A stretch of 64,000 nt of DNA from positions 83,033 through 147,032 of the forward strand of contig SFEJ01000004.1 of assembly GCA_004558035.1 (NCBI GenBank), given 5' to 3'. The first letter of the stretch is position 1. Each line of letters opens with the position of its first letter. The notes below the pieces were generated by a model. It saw only the letters and a program-made list of their open reading frames with translations. It searched no databases and was not told the DNA's origin. Positions 9,619-17,137 of this stretch are shown one piece after another. Source of the DNA: Opitutia bacterium. Lineage in GTDB: Bacteria; Verrucomicrobiota; Verrucomicrobiae; Opitutales; UBA953. The position numbers were made by a program, and so were the translations under genes.

Positions 9619-9655
9619 AAAACGCTCACCGAATTGGAAATTCGGTGAGCGTTTT
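9619..9655. terminator. Perfect 17-bp hairpin, bidirectional terminator-like
   Basis: The arm at 9619-9635 is exactly complementary to 9639-9655 around a 3-nt loop, with A and T runs at its ends, so it could stop transcripts in either direction. It lies between the start of the methylase gene and the 3' end of amt. On the minus strand it would terminate the glnK-amt transcript about 180 nt past the amt stop. Confidence 0.75.
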
Positions 9656-9838
9656 GCGTTTCGCTCCCTTTGCTGAAACGGATTTCGTCTTCCCCAAAAA
9701 AGCCCGAAATCCGTCGCGTCCGGCGCGATCTTGTCTTCCGCGTTCCCACGGGGACAAAAAAAAAGCGGCGGTCGGGAACGCCCTTCCCGGCCGCCGCCCG
9801 GCGCGCGCCCTTCGAAGGCGCGCCGCCGATCGTGCTTA

Positions 9839-11209
9839 TTACTGGTTGCTGAAAATCTGGAATCCCGCGTAGGCTTCCGCGCCGTGTTCGTCGAGGTCGA
9901 GACCGCGCAGTTCCGTCTCCTCCTCGACGCGCAAGCCGAGCGTCTTTTTGATCGCCCAGAAGATGACGAACGCGCACGGGAACGAGACGAAGCCCGCCAG
10001 CACGCCGAGCAGCTGCACGCCGAACGTGTATTCGGGAACGGTCGAGAAGATCCCCACCGCGAGCGTGCCCCAGACGCCGCACACGAGGTGCACCGAAACC
10101 GCGCCCACGGGATCGTCGATGCGGATCTTGTCCACGAGCAGCACCGAGAGCACGACGACCACGCCGCCGATGAGCCCGATCAGAATCGAAGCGCCCCACG
10201 ACACGCAGTCCGCGCCCGCCGTGATGCTCACGAGCCCCGCGAGGCAGCCGTTCAGCGTCATCGAAAGATCCGGCTTCTTCAGCACGATGCTGCTCGTCAG
10301 CGCCGCGCCCACGATGCCCGCCGACGCGCCGAACATCGTCGTCACGAGCACGAACGAAATCTTTTCCGGATCCGCGTTGAGCACGCTCCCGCCGTTGAAT
10401 CCGAACCATCCGAACCACAGCAGGAAGACGCCGATCACCGCGAGCGGCATGTTGTGACCCATGATCGGGCGCGCCACGCCGTTGACGAATTTTCCGATGC
10501 GCGGGCCGACGAGGATCGCTCCCGCGAGCGCCGCCCAGCCGCCGACCGCGTGCACGAAGGTCGAGCCCGCGAAGTCGTGGAAGTTCAGATCCGCGAGCCA
10601 GCCTCCGCCCCAGCCCCACGAGCCGATGACCGGATAGACGAGCGTCACGAACACGACCGTGAACAGCAGGAACGAGTTGAGCTTCATGCGCCCCGCGACC
10701 GCGCCGGAGACGATCGTCGCGCTCGTCGCCGCGAACATGCCCTGGAAGAAGAAGTCCGTCCAGAACGTGAACGCGCCGTTGTACGCGAACGGGTCGCCCT
10801 CGGGCGGCGTCAGCCCGAAGCCGCCGAAGCCGAACGCGTGCCCGAGCAGCCAGTTGCCCGCGCCCGGATACATCAGCGCGAAGCCGACCGCCGCGTAGGT
10901 CAGAAAGCCGATCGGCGGCACCATCGTGTTCTTGAACAAAATGTTCGTGCAGTTCTTCGCCCGGGAAAGCCCGGACTCCACCGCCGCGAATCCCAGGTGC
11001 ATCATGAAGACGAGCATCCCGCCGATGAGCACCCAGAGATTGTTCACGAAGAAGTTCTGCGCCGAATCCGCCGCGGGAACGGGCGAAACCGCGGGAACGA
11101 CGGCCGCCGCCGCCGCGGGCGTTCCCGCCGCGTCCTGCGCGAACAGCGTTCCCGCCGCCGCGACCGACGCGCCGACGAGCGCAGTCAAAATCAGATTTTT
11201 TCTGTTCAT
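9839..11209 (-). CDS. amt: Ammonium transporter Amt
   Basis: A 456-residue membrane protein starting at the ATG at 11209 (MNRKNLILTALVGASVAAAG), with a signal peptide, an Ala/Pro-rich linker to about residue 46 and then the Amt channel with about 11 membrane helices. Recognisable pieces are GGMLVFMMHLGFAAVESGL, FHDFAGSTFVHAVGG and VSVHLVCGVWGT; the last two supply the twin pore His. It conducts ammonium across the inner membrane and is normally gated by a PII protein. glnK lies immediately upstream (50 bp), forming the classical glnK-amt operon. The linker region is packed with four CGGGAACG octamers in 81 bp. Confidence 0.93.
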   Translation of the reverse strand: MNRKNLILTALVGASVAAAGTLFAQDAAGTPAAAAAVVPAVSPVPAADSAQNFFVNNLWVLIGGMLVFMMHLGFAAVESGLSRAKNCTNILFKNTMVPPIGFLTYAAVGFALMYPGAGNWLLGHAFGFGGFGLTPPEGDPFAYNGAFTFWTDFFFQGMFAATSATIVSGAVAGRMKLNSFLLFTVVFVTLVYPVIGSWGWGGGWLADLNFHDFAGSTFVHAVGGWAALAGAILVGPRIGKFVNGVARPIMGHNMPLAVIGVFLLWFGWFGFNGGSVLNADPEKISFVLVTTMFGASAGIVGAALTSSIVLKKPDLSMTLNGCLAGLVSITAGADCVSWGASILIGLIGGVVVVLSVLLVDKIRIDDPVGAVSVHLVCGVWGTLAVGIFSTVPEYTFGVQLLGVLAGFVSFPCAFVIFWAIKKTLGLRVEEETELRGLDLDEHGAEAYAGFQIFSNQ

Positions 11210-11259
11210 AAAGTTTTTCCTTTGATTTTCAGAGATGAACTTTCGTCGTCCGACGTTCC

Positions 11260-11601
11260 TCACCCGATCGCGCCGGAATTCTCCTCCTTCGTGCGGATGC
11301 GGATCGCGCGCTCGAGCGGCAGCACGAAGATTTTGCCGTCGCCGATGTGCCCGGTCGCCGCGCCCGCCATGATGCCCTGAATCGTGCTCTCGACGAACTC
11401 GTCGTTCACGGCGATCGTGAGCTGCACCTTCTTGAGCAGATTCACTTCGACCTCCGCGCCGCGGTAGGCCTTCACGAATCCCTTCTGCTCGCCGCAGCCC
11501 AGCGCGTTGGTGACGGACATCTTGTAGATCCGCCGCATGTATAACTCCTGCTTCACGGCGTTGAGCCGCTCCGGCTTGATGTATGCGATTATCATTTTCA
11601 T
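11260..11601 (-). CDS. glnK: PII nitrogen regulatory protein GlnK, Tyr51 replaced by Val
   Basis: A 113-residue PII protein (MKMIIAYIKPERLNAVKQ). The T-loop reads GEQKGFVKAYRGAEVEVNL and the C-terminal nucleotide-binding part is TGHIGDGKIFVLPL. By counting, residue 51, the uridylylated Tyr of enterobacterial PII, is Val here, while Tyr46 is kept, so control by uridylylation is unlikely. The protein should still sense ATP/ADP and 2-oxoglutarate and block Amt. It is the first gene of the operon with amt. A sigma-54-type promoter sits 34 bp upstream. Confidence 0.93.
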   Translation of the reverse strand: MKMIIAYIKPERLNAVKQELYMRRIYKMSVTNALGCGEQKGFVKAYRGAEVEVNLLKKVQLTIAVNDEFVESTIQGIMAGAATGHIGDGKIFVLPLERAIRIRTKEENSGAIG

Positions 11602-11634
11602 AACGTTGAAACGAAAAGTGATGACCGCCGCAAA

Positions 11635-11650
11635 GCACGCGCCGTGCCAA
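11635..11650 (-). promoter_or_regulatory. Sigma-54 (-24/-12) promoter of glnK-amt
   Basis: On the minus strand the site reads TTGGCACG, four bases, then GTGC. GG and GC are separated by 10 nt, exactly the sigma-54 spacing. The predicted start is near 11623, giving a leader of about 22 nt to the glnK ATG. Nitrogen control of glnK-amt by sigma-54 is common in bacteria. Confidence 0.75.
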
Positions 11651-11776
11651 GGCGAAATCCTTGATTTCATGCGGGTTCCGTGGCGATTCGCCGCGTTCCC
11701 GCGCAAGCCGGTTTTACATTTTTCGGAAGCCGTTTCCGCCCGTCGGTAAAAATTTTGTAAAGAAACCCGAAGCGAT

Positions 11777-11818
11777 GGATAATGGATAGTGAGTAGTGAA
11801 TAGTGAATAACGGATAGT
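11777..11818 (+). repeat. Array of six degenerate heptamers (copy B)
   Basis: Six units in strict 7-bp phase (GGATAAT, GGATAGT, GAGTAGT, GAATAGT, GAATAAC, GGATAGT). No inverse arm is seen nearby, so this may be half an element. The units match those at 12892, 28188, 36337 and 47931. Confidence 0.75.
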
Positions 11819-11820
11819 GT

Positions 11821-11918
11821 AAGCCCCGACGGGGCGCTGTTGTTCAGCGTAGGGCAAGCGAGCGACGCGAGCGCGGCCCTACGAAACCGAACAGAAAAAA
11901 TGCGCTCTGAAGGAGCGC
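11821..11918. repeat. Cluster of small intergenic inverted repeats
   Basis: Three palindromes follow the heptamer array: GCCCCGACGGGGC at 11823, an imperfect 19-bp inverted pair at 11837-11855 and 11876-11894, and GCGCTCTGAAGGAGCGC at 11902. A similar short palindrome, GCCCTGAAAGGGC, lies at 13870. There is no gene between 11602 and 12011 beyond these elements and the two regulatory sites. Confidence 0.6.
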
Positions 11919-11962
11919 GATTGAAGGTGCAGTTCGCGGGGGTGTGCGATTCTCCGCGGACG

Positions 11963-11998
11963 AAAAAAGCGTTCCCGCGAGAATGTCCGCGGGAACGC
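11963..11998 (-). terminator. Octamer-pair terminator of birA
   Basis: On the minus strand, GGCGTTCCCGCGG and CGCGGGAACGC form a stem followed by six T, directly after the birA stop codon and its CTTAAAG heptamers. The layout is nearly the same as at 6509-6576. Confidence 0.85.
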
Positions 11999-12011
11999 CG
12001 TTCTTTAAGCT

Positions 12012-12830
12012 TTAAGCTTTCTTCAGCGTGACGTCGCCGGCGGAAAAGGCGCGGACGGCGCCCGAGGCGTCGCGGATGAGGATGCAGCCGCGCGAATCGA
12101 CGCCCTGCGCCGTTCCCGCGATTTCCTCGTCGCCGTAAATCGCCGTGACGGGCCGGCCCGCGAGCAGGTCGAATTTTCCCCAAAGCGCGTCGAGCGCGGC
12201 GACGTGCGTTCCCGCGAGAAAATCCGCGTAGGCGCGCTCGACGGCGGCGAGCGTTTCCGCGCAGACGCGGTTCACGTCGAGAGGCGCGCCGCCGAGCGCC
12301 GAACGCATCGACGTCGCGATTCCGCGCACCTCCGGCGGGAGCGTCGCGGGATCGAGATTGACGTTCAGCCCGAGCCCGAAGACGATCCCGCGCACGCGCC
12401 CCGCGTCCGCGTGCGCTTCGGTGAGCATGCCCGCGAGTTTTTTCCCCGCGCAGAAAATGTCGTTCGGCCATTTCACGAGCGCGGGAACGCCGAATTTTTC
12501 GCGCAGCATCTTCGCGACGGCGACGCCGAGCCAGAGCGTGAAGTTCGCGAGGCGTTCCGGCGGGAGCGCGGGCGGACGGAATCCGCACGAAAGATAAAGG
12601 TTGCCGGGCTGCGCGCTCGCCCATTTGCGGCCGACGCGCCCGCGCCCGGCGGTCTGCGTGTTCGCGACGACGGCGAAGTCGCCTTCGGGCGTTCCCGCGG
12701 CGAGCATCTTCGCGGCGTCGGCATTCGTGCTTCCCGTCTCCTCGACGACGAAGACGCGGAGACGCGATCCCGCCTCGCGTCGCCTCGCGGCGAGCGTTTC
12801 GGAAACGATTTTCTGCGGGAAAGAGGACAT
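12012..12830 (-). CDS. birA: Biotin--[acetyl-CoA-carboxylase] ligase, no DNA-binding domain
   Basis: A 272-residue enzyme starting at the ATG at 12830 (MSSFPQKIVSETLAARR). It attaches biotin to the carrier domain of acetyl-CoA carboxylase. The catalytic loop TAGRGRVGRKW (about residue 74) and VKWPNDIF (about residue 120) are diagnostic. There is no helix-turn-helix domain ahead of the catalytic part, so it is a ligase only and not the bifunctional repressor. The longer upstream frame runs into the repeat element at 12892 and was not used. The gene ends in CTTAAAG heptamers and an octamer-pair terminator. Confidence 0.9.
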   Translation of the reverse strand: MSSFPQKIVSETLAARRREAGSRLRVFVVEETGSTNADAAKMLAAGTPEGDFAVVANTQTAGRGRVGRKWASAQPGNLYLSCGFRPPALPPERLANFTLWLGVAVAKMLREKFGVPALVKWPNDIFCAGKKLAGMLTEAHADAGRVRGIVFGLGLNVNLDPATLPPEVRGIATSMRSALGGAPLDVNRVCAETLAAVERAYADFLAGTHVAALDALWGKFDLLAGRPVTAIYGDEEIAGTAQGVDSRGCILIRDASGAVRAFSAGDVTLKKA

Positions 12831-12891
12831 CGGAAAAGCTCCTGCGGAGCCGTTTAAAGTGTATAAAGAGAGGAAAGGTGACAGGATTATT

Positions 12892-13012
12892 GAATAACGG
12901 ATAGTTAATAATGAATAGTGAATAACGCAGTGATGAATACAGTTTTGAAATCCTTTCGGTGCAGCCGAGAGCAAGGCATTATTCATTATTCACTGTTCGC
13001 TGTTCGCTGCTC
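12892..13012. repeat. Inverted heptamer-arm intergenic element (copy C)
   Basis: Five 7-bp units on the left (12892-12926, such as GAATAAC and GGATAGT) face five inverse units on the right (12978-13012, ATTATTC to GCTGCTC). The 51-nt spacer contains GAAATCCTTTCGG and AGCCGAG. GAAATCCTTTC is also found inside the S23-gene element (57971), and AAATCCTTTCGG, inverted, in the copy at 36337. It lies between birA and sufT. Confidence 0.8.
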
Positions 13013-13067
13013 TTGTCACTTCCGTTAACCTTTGCATTTACACCTTAAACGGCGCAAAGAGCTCCTT

Positions 13068-13664
13068 TCAGATCAGCCCCAGCTCCATTTTTCCTTCTTC
13101 GGAAATCATGTCCTGCGTCCACGGCGGCTCAAACACGATTTCGACGCGGGCCTCGTTCACGCCGGGAACGGCGAGCAGGCGGTTGCGCGCGTCTTCGGCG
13201 ATGATCGGTCCCATGCCGCAGCCGGGCGCGGTGAGCGTCATCGCGACCTGCACGCCGTAGCGCTCGTCGCCGAGCGGCGCGGTCTCGAGCTTGTAGATTA
13301 GCCCGAGATTGACGATGTCCACCGGAATTTCCGGATCGTAAACCTGCTTCAGCGCCTCCCAGAGCGCTTCCTTGTCGGGCTCGCCGACGTGGCCGGGATG
13401 CTCCGCCGTGCCGAAGGAGCCGAATGCCGTCGTTTCGCCGCCGTCCGTTCCCGCCGCGGCTTCGGGCGTCTCGCCGAGCGCGTCGGCGTCCTTGCCGAGA
13501 ATGCGGAACATGCCGACATCGCAGACGACGGTGAAGTTGCCGCCGAGACGGTGCGTGACGTTGACCTTCGTTCCCGCGGGCAGCAGCGCCGCGTCGCCCG
13601 AAGGCACGACCGTCGCGTCCGTGTCGCGCGTCAGAATACGATCATTGGAAGGCGATTGCATCAT
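13068..13664 (-). CDS. sufT: Putative Fe-S cluster assembly protein SufT (MIP18/DUF59 family)
   Basis: A 198-residue protein starting at the ATG pair at 13664. The N-terminal region carries ATVVPSGDAALLPAGTKV, LGGNFTVVCDVGMFRI and DADALG, the SufT-specific part. The C-terminal 100 residues are a DUF59/MIP18 domain with YDPEIPVDIVNLGLIY and TAPGCGMG, whose Cys is the conserved one of the family. SufT helps Fe-S cluster maturation; its exact step is not settled. No other suf genes are in the window. About 860 bp without a gene separate it from dnaA. Confidence 0.85.
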   Translation of the reverse strand: MMQSPSNDRILTRDTDATVVPSGDAALLPAGTKVNVTHRLGGNFTVVCDVGMFRILGKDADALGETPEAAAGTDGGETTAFGSFGTAEHPGHVGEPDKEALWEALKQVYDPEIPVDIVNLGLIYKLETAPLGDERYGVQVAMTLTAPGCGMGPIIAEDARNRLLAVPGVNEARVEIVFEPPWTQDMISEEGKMELGLI

Positions 13665-13763
13665 GATGAAATGCGGAATGATAGGATTTTCGGCGCGGAG
13701 ATTCAAGCCCCCGCGCAAGCCCGCCCTTGCCCGGAATTTCTCCGCGCCGCCCGCCGCGGAAAC

Positions 13764-13781
13764 GAAGGCAGGAATGCCTTC
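13764..13781. repeat. Small palindrome GAAGGCA-GGAA-TGCCTTC
   Basis: A 7-bp stem with a GGAA loop, of the same type as those at 9491, 32443 and 63171. It is followed by CGCCCCA, as is the copy at 32443. Confidence 0.7.
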
Positions 13782-14012
13782 GCCCCAATCCCGACGGAGA
13801 GACGGGCAGCGGCGCAGGGCGAAATGAGCGCGGCAAGCGCCCCTCATGTATCCGAATTAAAATCACAAAGCCCTGAAAGGGCGGCGGACGAGGCGCGCGG
13901 GAACGCCACGCGCGGGCTTTCGCGCCTTCGCCGCCCGCGTTTCCGCAGGAAATTTCCCGTTTTTCGTTTTCCGCTTTCCGTTTTCGCGTCGTCCGGGCGG
14001 AATCTTCCGAAA

Positions 14013-14522
14013 TCGCCCTTTAAATAACTTTTTATTATGTTTTGATTCAGTTAAAATTATGTAAATAAGCTGTGAACAGGCAGTGAACGGCGGAGAACAA
14101 GTTTTTGAAAAAAATCCTTTACAGGCTCGCGCGGCTCTAAAAATGCGGTTTTCGGGGCGGAAAATTTTCCGTCCGAATTTTCAAGCCCGAATTTTCGGAA
14201 AGTTATTCACAATCCCTTGTGAAGATTCTGTTCATAAAAACACCTTGCGAAAAGGGCGCTCCGACCGCAGTCTCGAAGCATCGCCGGAACGCGGATTTTC
14301 TTTCGCGAAACCCCGGCGCAAAAGCCTCAACCACATGACCATTTCACCTTTCAGCCCTTTATTCATCAGCATTTCCGGGAATTCCGGCGATGCCTTTCCC
14401 GTGCGGACGTTTCCGCGCGTTCCCGCCGCGCGCGCCCGTCGCGAAGCGCGTCCGGGCGCACTCGGTCTTCGCGGGTAATTCCCCGCGAATGTGAATAAAT
14501 CGGGACTTATCAACCAAAAATC
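14013..14522. other. oriC: Probable replication origin region upstream of dnaA
   Basis: This gene-free stretch contains an AT-rich block at about 14018-14070, a perfect DnaA box TTATTCACA at 14203-14211 and a perfect inverse box TGTGAATAA at 14490-14498, just before dnaA. That arrangement is typical of a bacterial oriC next to dnaA. The short reading frame at 14083-14478 has no recognisable features and overlaps these sites, so I do not call it. The stretch 13665-14012 holds only two small palindromes (13764, 13870). Confidence 0.6.
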
Positions 14523-15923
14523 ATGACTTCCGTGCTCACCGACTACGCAGAAACCTGGGAAATCGCCAAAAACGCGCTCCGAAACCGTCTTCCGAAGGGG
14601 ATTTTCGAGCAGTGGTTCGAAGAAATCCGCTTCGCGTCGTTCGCAAACGACGTGTTCACGCTCGTCGCGTCGGACTCCTTCGCGCCGCTGTGGATCGGCG
14701 ACAACTACGCCGACGTGCTCACCGAAGAGCTCGGCGCGGCGCTGGGCCGCAGCGTGAGCTACGAAATCGTCACGGAGACGCCCGCCGCCGTTCCCGCCGC
14801 GCCCGCGGCGACGCCTGTTCCCGCGACCGTTCCCGCCGCGCCGGAGCCGCCCGCGCGCCCCGCCGCGCCCGCCTGCGAGCTTTCGCCGGCGATCCGCCGC
14901 CAGAACACCTTCGCGAACTTCATCGAAGGCGCGGAAAACCAGCTCGCGCTGGCGATATCGAAATCGCTCGCGAACAATCTTTCCGACCCCGACGCCGCAA
15001 ATCCGCTCTTCATCTACGGCCCGTCGGGCGTGGGCAAGACGCACCTAATGCACGCCGTCGCGAACGCCGTCTTCGACAAGACGCCGAGCGCGCGCATCTG
15101 CTACGTGACCTGCGAAATGTTCACGAACGACTACACCTACGCGCTTTCGCAGAACGCCGTGCACGACTTCCGCCGCCGCTACCGCGACCTGAATCTGCTG
15201 CTGATGGACGACATTCAGTTCCTCGAAGGCAAAAAGGGGCTGCAGGAGGAATTCTTCCACACGTTCAACCAGCTCGTCATCAACGGCTGCAAGATCGTGC
15301 TCACGAGCGACCGCCCCGCCGGCGACATTCAGATCGAAGACCGCCTGATTTCGCGCTTTCAGCAGGGCATCTCGACGGAAATCCGCCCGCCGTGCCTCGA
15401 AATGCGCATCGCGATTCTGCTGCGCAAGGCGCAGGCGCAGCGCTTCGACTTCGCGCGTCACCCGGGCGTGCTCGAGTTCGTCGCGCAGAACATCACGCGC
15501 AACGTGCGCAATCTCGAAGGCGCCGTGAACACGCTCGCGCGCTACGTCGAAATCCGCGGGAACGCGCCGCTGGGCGTGCCGGAAGTCTCGTCGATTCTCG
15601 GCAATCTGCTCCGCCAGGAGGAATCCGCGAAGCTGACGCCGGAGCTGATCCAGCGCGTCGTCGCCGACGCCTACCGCATCGATCCCGCGAAGATGACCGC
15701 GAAGGACCGCTCCGCGAACGTCGCGTTCCCGCGGCAGATCGCGATGTACCTTTGCCGCGAACTCATCAACATGACGACGGTCGCCGTCGGCGCCGCCTTC
15801 GGCAAACGCGACCACGGCACCGTGCTCCACGCGATCAAGACCGTGAAGAACCGCATCGACACGAGCGCCGAAGACAAGTTCAAGGTCGAGCAGATCCGCG
15901 AAAAACTCTCTCAGCGCGCGTGA
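14523..15923 (+). CDS. dnaA: Chromosomal replication initiator DnaA
   Basis: A 466-residue protein with the four DnaA parts: domain I (1-80), a Pro/Ala linker (about 84-118), the AAA+ core with Walker A GPSGVGKTHLMHA and Walker B LLLMDDIQFLEG, and the DNA-binding domain with FGKRDHGTVLHAI near the C-terminus. It opens the origin and starts chromosome replication. Length and motifs are normal. The linker is rich in VPA repeats encoded by copies of the dispersed octamer. Two DnaA boxes lie upstream, suggesting autoregulation and a local origin. No dnaN follows. Confidence 0.96.
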   Translation: MTSVLTDYAETWEIAKNALRNRLPKGIFEQWFEEIRFASFANDVFTLVASDSFAPLWIGDNYADVLTEELGAALGRSVSYEIVTETPAAVPAAPAATPVPATVPAAPEPPARPAAPACELSPAIRRQNTFANFIEGAENQLALAISKSLANNLSDPDAANPLFIYGPSGVGKTHLMHAVANAVFDKTPSARICYVTCEMFTNDYTYALSQNAVHDFRRRYRDLNLLLMDDIQFLEGKKGLQEEFFHTFNQLVINGCKIVLTSDRPAGDIQIEDRLISRFQQGISTEIRPPCLEMRIAILLRKAQAQRFDFARHPGVLEFVAQNITRNVRNLEGAVNTLARYVEIRGNAPLGVPEVSSILGNLLRQEESAKLTPELIQRVVADAYRIDPAKMTAKDRSANVAFPRQIAMYLCRELINMTTVAVGAAFGKRDHGTVLHAIKTVKNRIDTSAEDKFKVEQIREKLSQRA

Positions 15924-15942
15924 GGCGCGGCACGGGAACGCG

Positions 15943-17076
15943 ATGATGTCGGAACCGGAAATCCGCGACGCGGCAAAGGCGCCCGCCGCGCCTCGGCTCG
16001 CTTCGCTCGACGCGCTGCGCGGCGCAGACATGCTCTGCATTCTCGGGCTCGACACGTTCTTCCACGCGCTCCGCGCGCTGTTCCCGCAGAGCGGCGCGGC
16101 GCGTTTTCTCGCCGAACAGTTTTCGCACAAGGCGTGGGAAGGGCTCGCGCTCTACGATCTGATTTTCCCGCTGTTCGTCTTCGTGGCGGGCGCGTCCATG
16201 GCGTTTTCGCTGGAAAAGAAGCGTTCCCGCGGCGAAAGCCCGGCGCGGATCGTCGCGGAGCTCTTTCGGCGCGCGGCGCTGCTCGCGCTGATCGGCTTCG
16301 CGCTTCAGGGCGGACTTTCGTTCGCGTTCGCGGAAACGCGCTTCCCGTCCGTGCTCGCGCTGATCGGGATTTCGGGCGCGCTCGGCGGGACGATCGCCGT
16401 GCTGCTGCGCACGCCGCGGCGCGTTCTCGCGGCGACGCTCGCGCTCTCCGCCGCGTTCGCCGCGCTGCAGCTTTTCGGCGGAGACTTCACGCCGGAAAAC
16501 TCGCTCAACGCCAAGCTCGACCGCCTGCTGCTGCCGGGAAAACTGCACGGCGGCGTCTTCGACCCCGAGGGGATTCTCTGCGTCGCGGGCGCGACGGTCT
16601 CCGTGCTCTTCGGCTTTCTCGCGGGAACGCTGCTGCGCGCGGAAAATCTCGCGCCGAGGCGGAAAATCCTCGTCCTGCTCGCGGCGGGCGCGGCGCTGCT
16701 GCTCGCCGCTTGGGGCGCGGACGCGCTCGGCCTGCCCGTCGTCAAAAAGCTTTGGACGCAGAGCTTCGTCTTCGCCGCCGCGGGCTGGAGCGCGCTGCTG
16801 CTCGCGCTGTTTCACCTGCTTTTCGACGTCCTGCCCGACGCTCCCGCGCTGCGCGCCGTCGCGTATTTTTTCCGCGTCGTCGGCGTGAACGCGCTCGCGA
16901 TCTACGCGCTGCAGTGGGTCTTCGACTTCTTCGGGCTCTCGCGCCTGCTCTTCGGCGGCGTCGCGGGGCTCTGCGGCGGCGCGGGAACGCTCGTCCTCGT
17001 CGCGGGCGCGATTCTGCTCAAATGGCTTCTCCTGCGCGCCCTCGAACGCCGCAAGATCTTCATCAAGATCGGCTGA
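15943..17076 (+). CDS. Multi-pass membrane acyltransferase-like protein (DUF5009 type)
   Basis: A 377-residue integral membrane protein that begins with a soluble stretch and then RLASLDALRGADMLCILGLD, the hallmark of this family, which is related to heparan-alpha-glucosaminide N-acetyltransferase. About ten hydrophobic helices follow, and LYDLIFPLFVFVAGASMAF is a conserved region around residue 66-84. Family members are thought to move acyl groups across the membrane onto sugars, but the substrate is unknown here. A paralogue lies at 48053-49225. It starts 20 bp after dnaA. Confidence 0.78.
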   Translation: MMSEPEIRDAAKAPAAPRLASLDALRGADMLCILGLDTFFHALRALFPQSGAARFLAEQFSHKAWEGLALYDLIFPLFVFVAGASMAFSLEKKRSRGESPARIVAELFRRAALLALIGFALQGGLSFAFAETRFPSVLALIGISGALGGTIAVLLRTPRRVLAATLALSAAFAALQLFGGDFTPENSLNAKLDRLLLPGKLHGGVFDPEGILCVAGATVSVLFGFLAGTLLRAENLAPRRKILVLLAAGAALLLAAWGADALGLPVVKKLWTQSFVFAAAGWSALLLALFHLLFDVLPDAPALRAVAYFFRVVGVNALAIYALQWVFDFFGLSRLLFGGVAGLCGGAGTLVLVAGAILLKWLLLRALERRKIFIKIG

Positions 17077-17137
17077 GCCCGCGGGAACGGCGATTCTCGG
17101 CTTTGCCGGCGGAAAAAAATCCGCTATTTTCCCCGGC

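Noticed and set aside
9615..9872. Open frame beginning MKNAHRIGNS after the methylase
   Set aside because: It begins within a perfect terminator hairpin and its later part overlaps the amt end antisense.
12831..12986. Longer birA start inside the upstream open frame
   Set aside because: The extension runs through the heptamer repeat and has no homology; the ATG at 12830 gives the normal ligase start.
11777..13012. CRISPR array
   Set aside because: The repeats are 7-bp degenerate units without unique spacers, and no cas genes are present.
14083..14478. Short open frame between sufT and dnaA
   Set aside because: No recognisable protein features, and it covers a DnaA box and AT-rich origin-like sequence.
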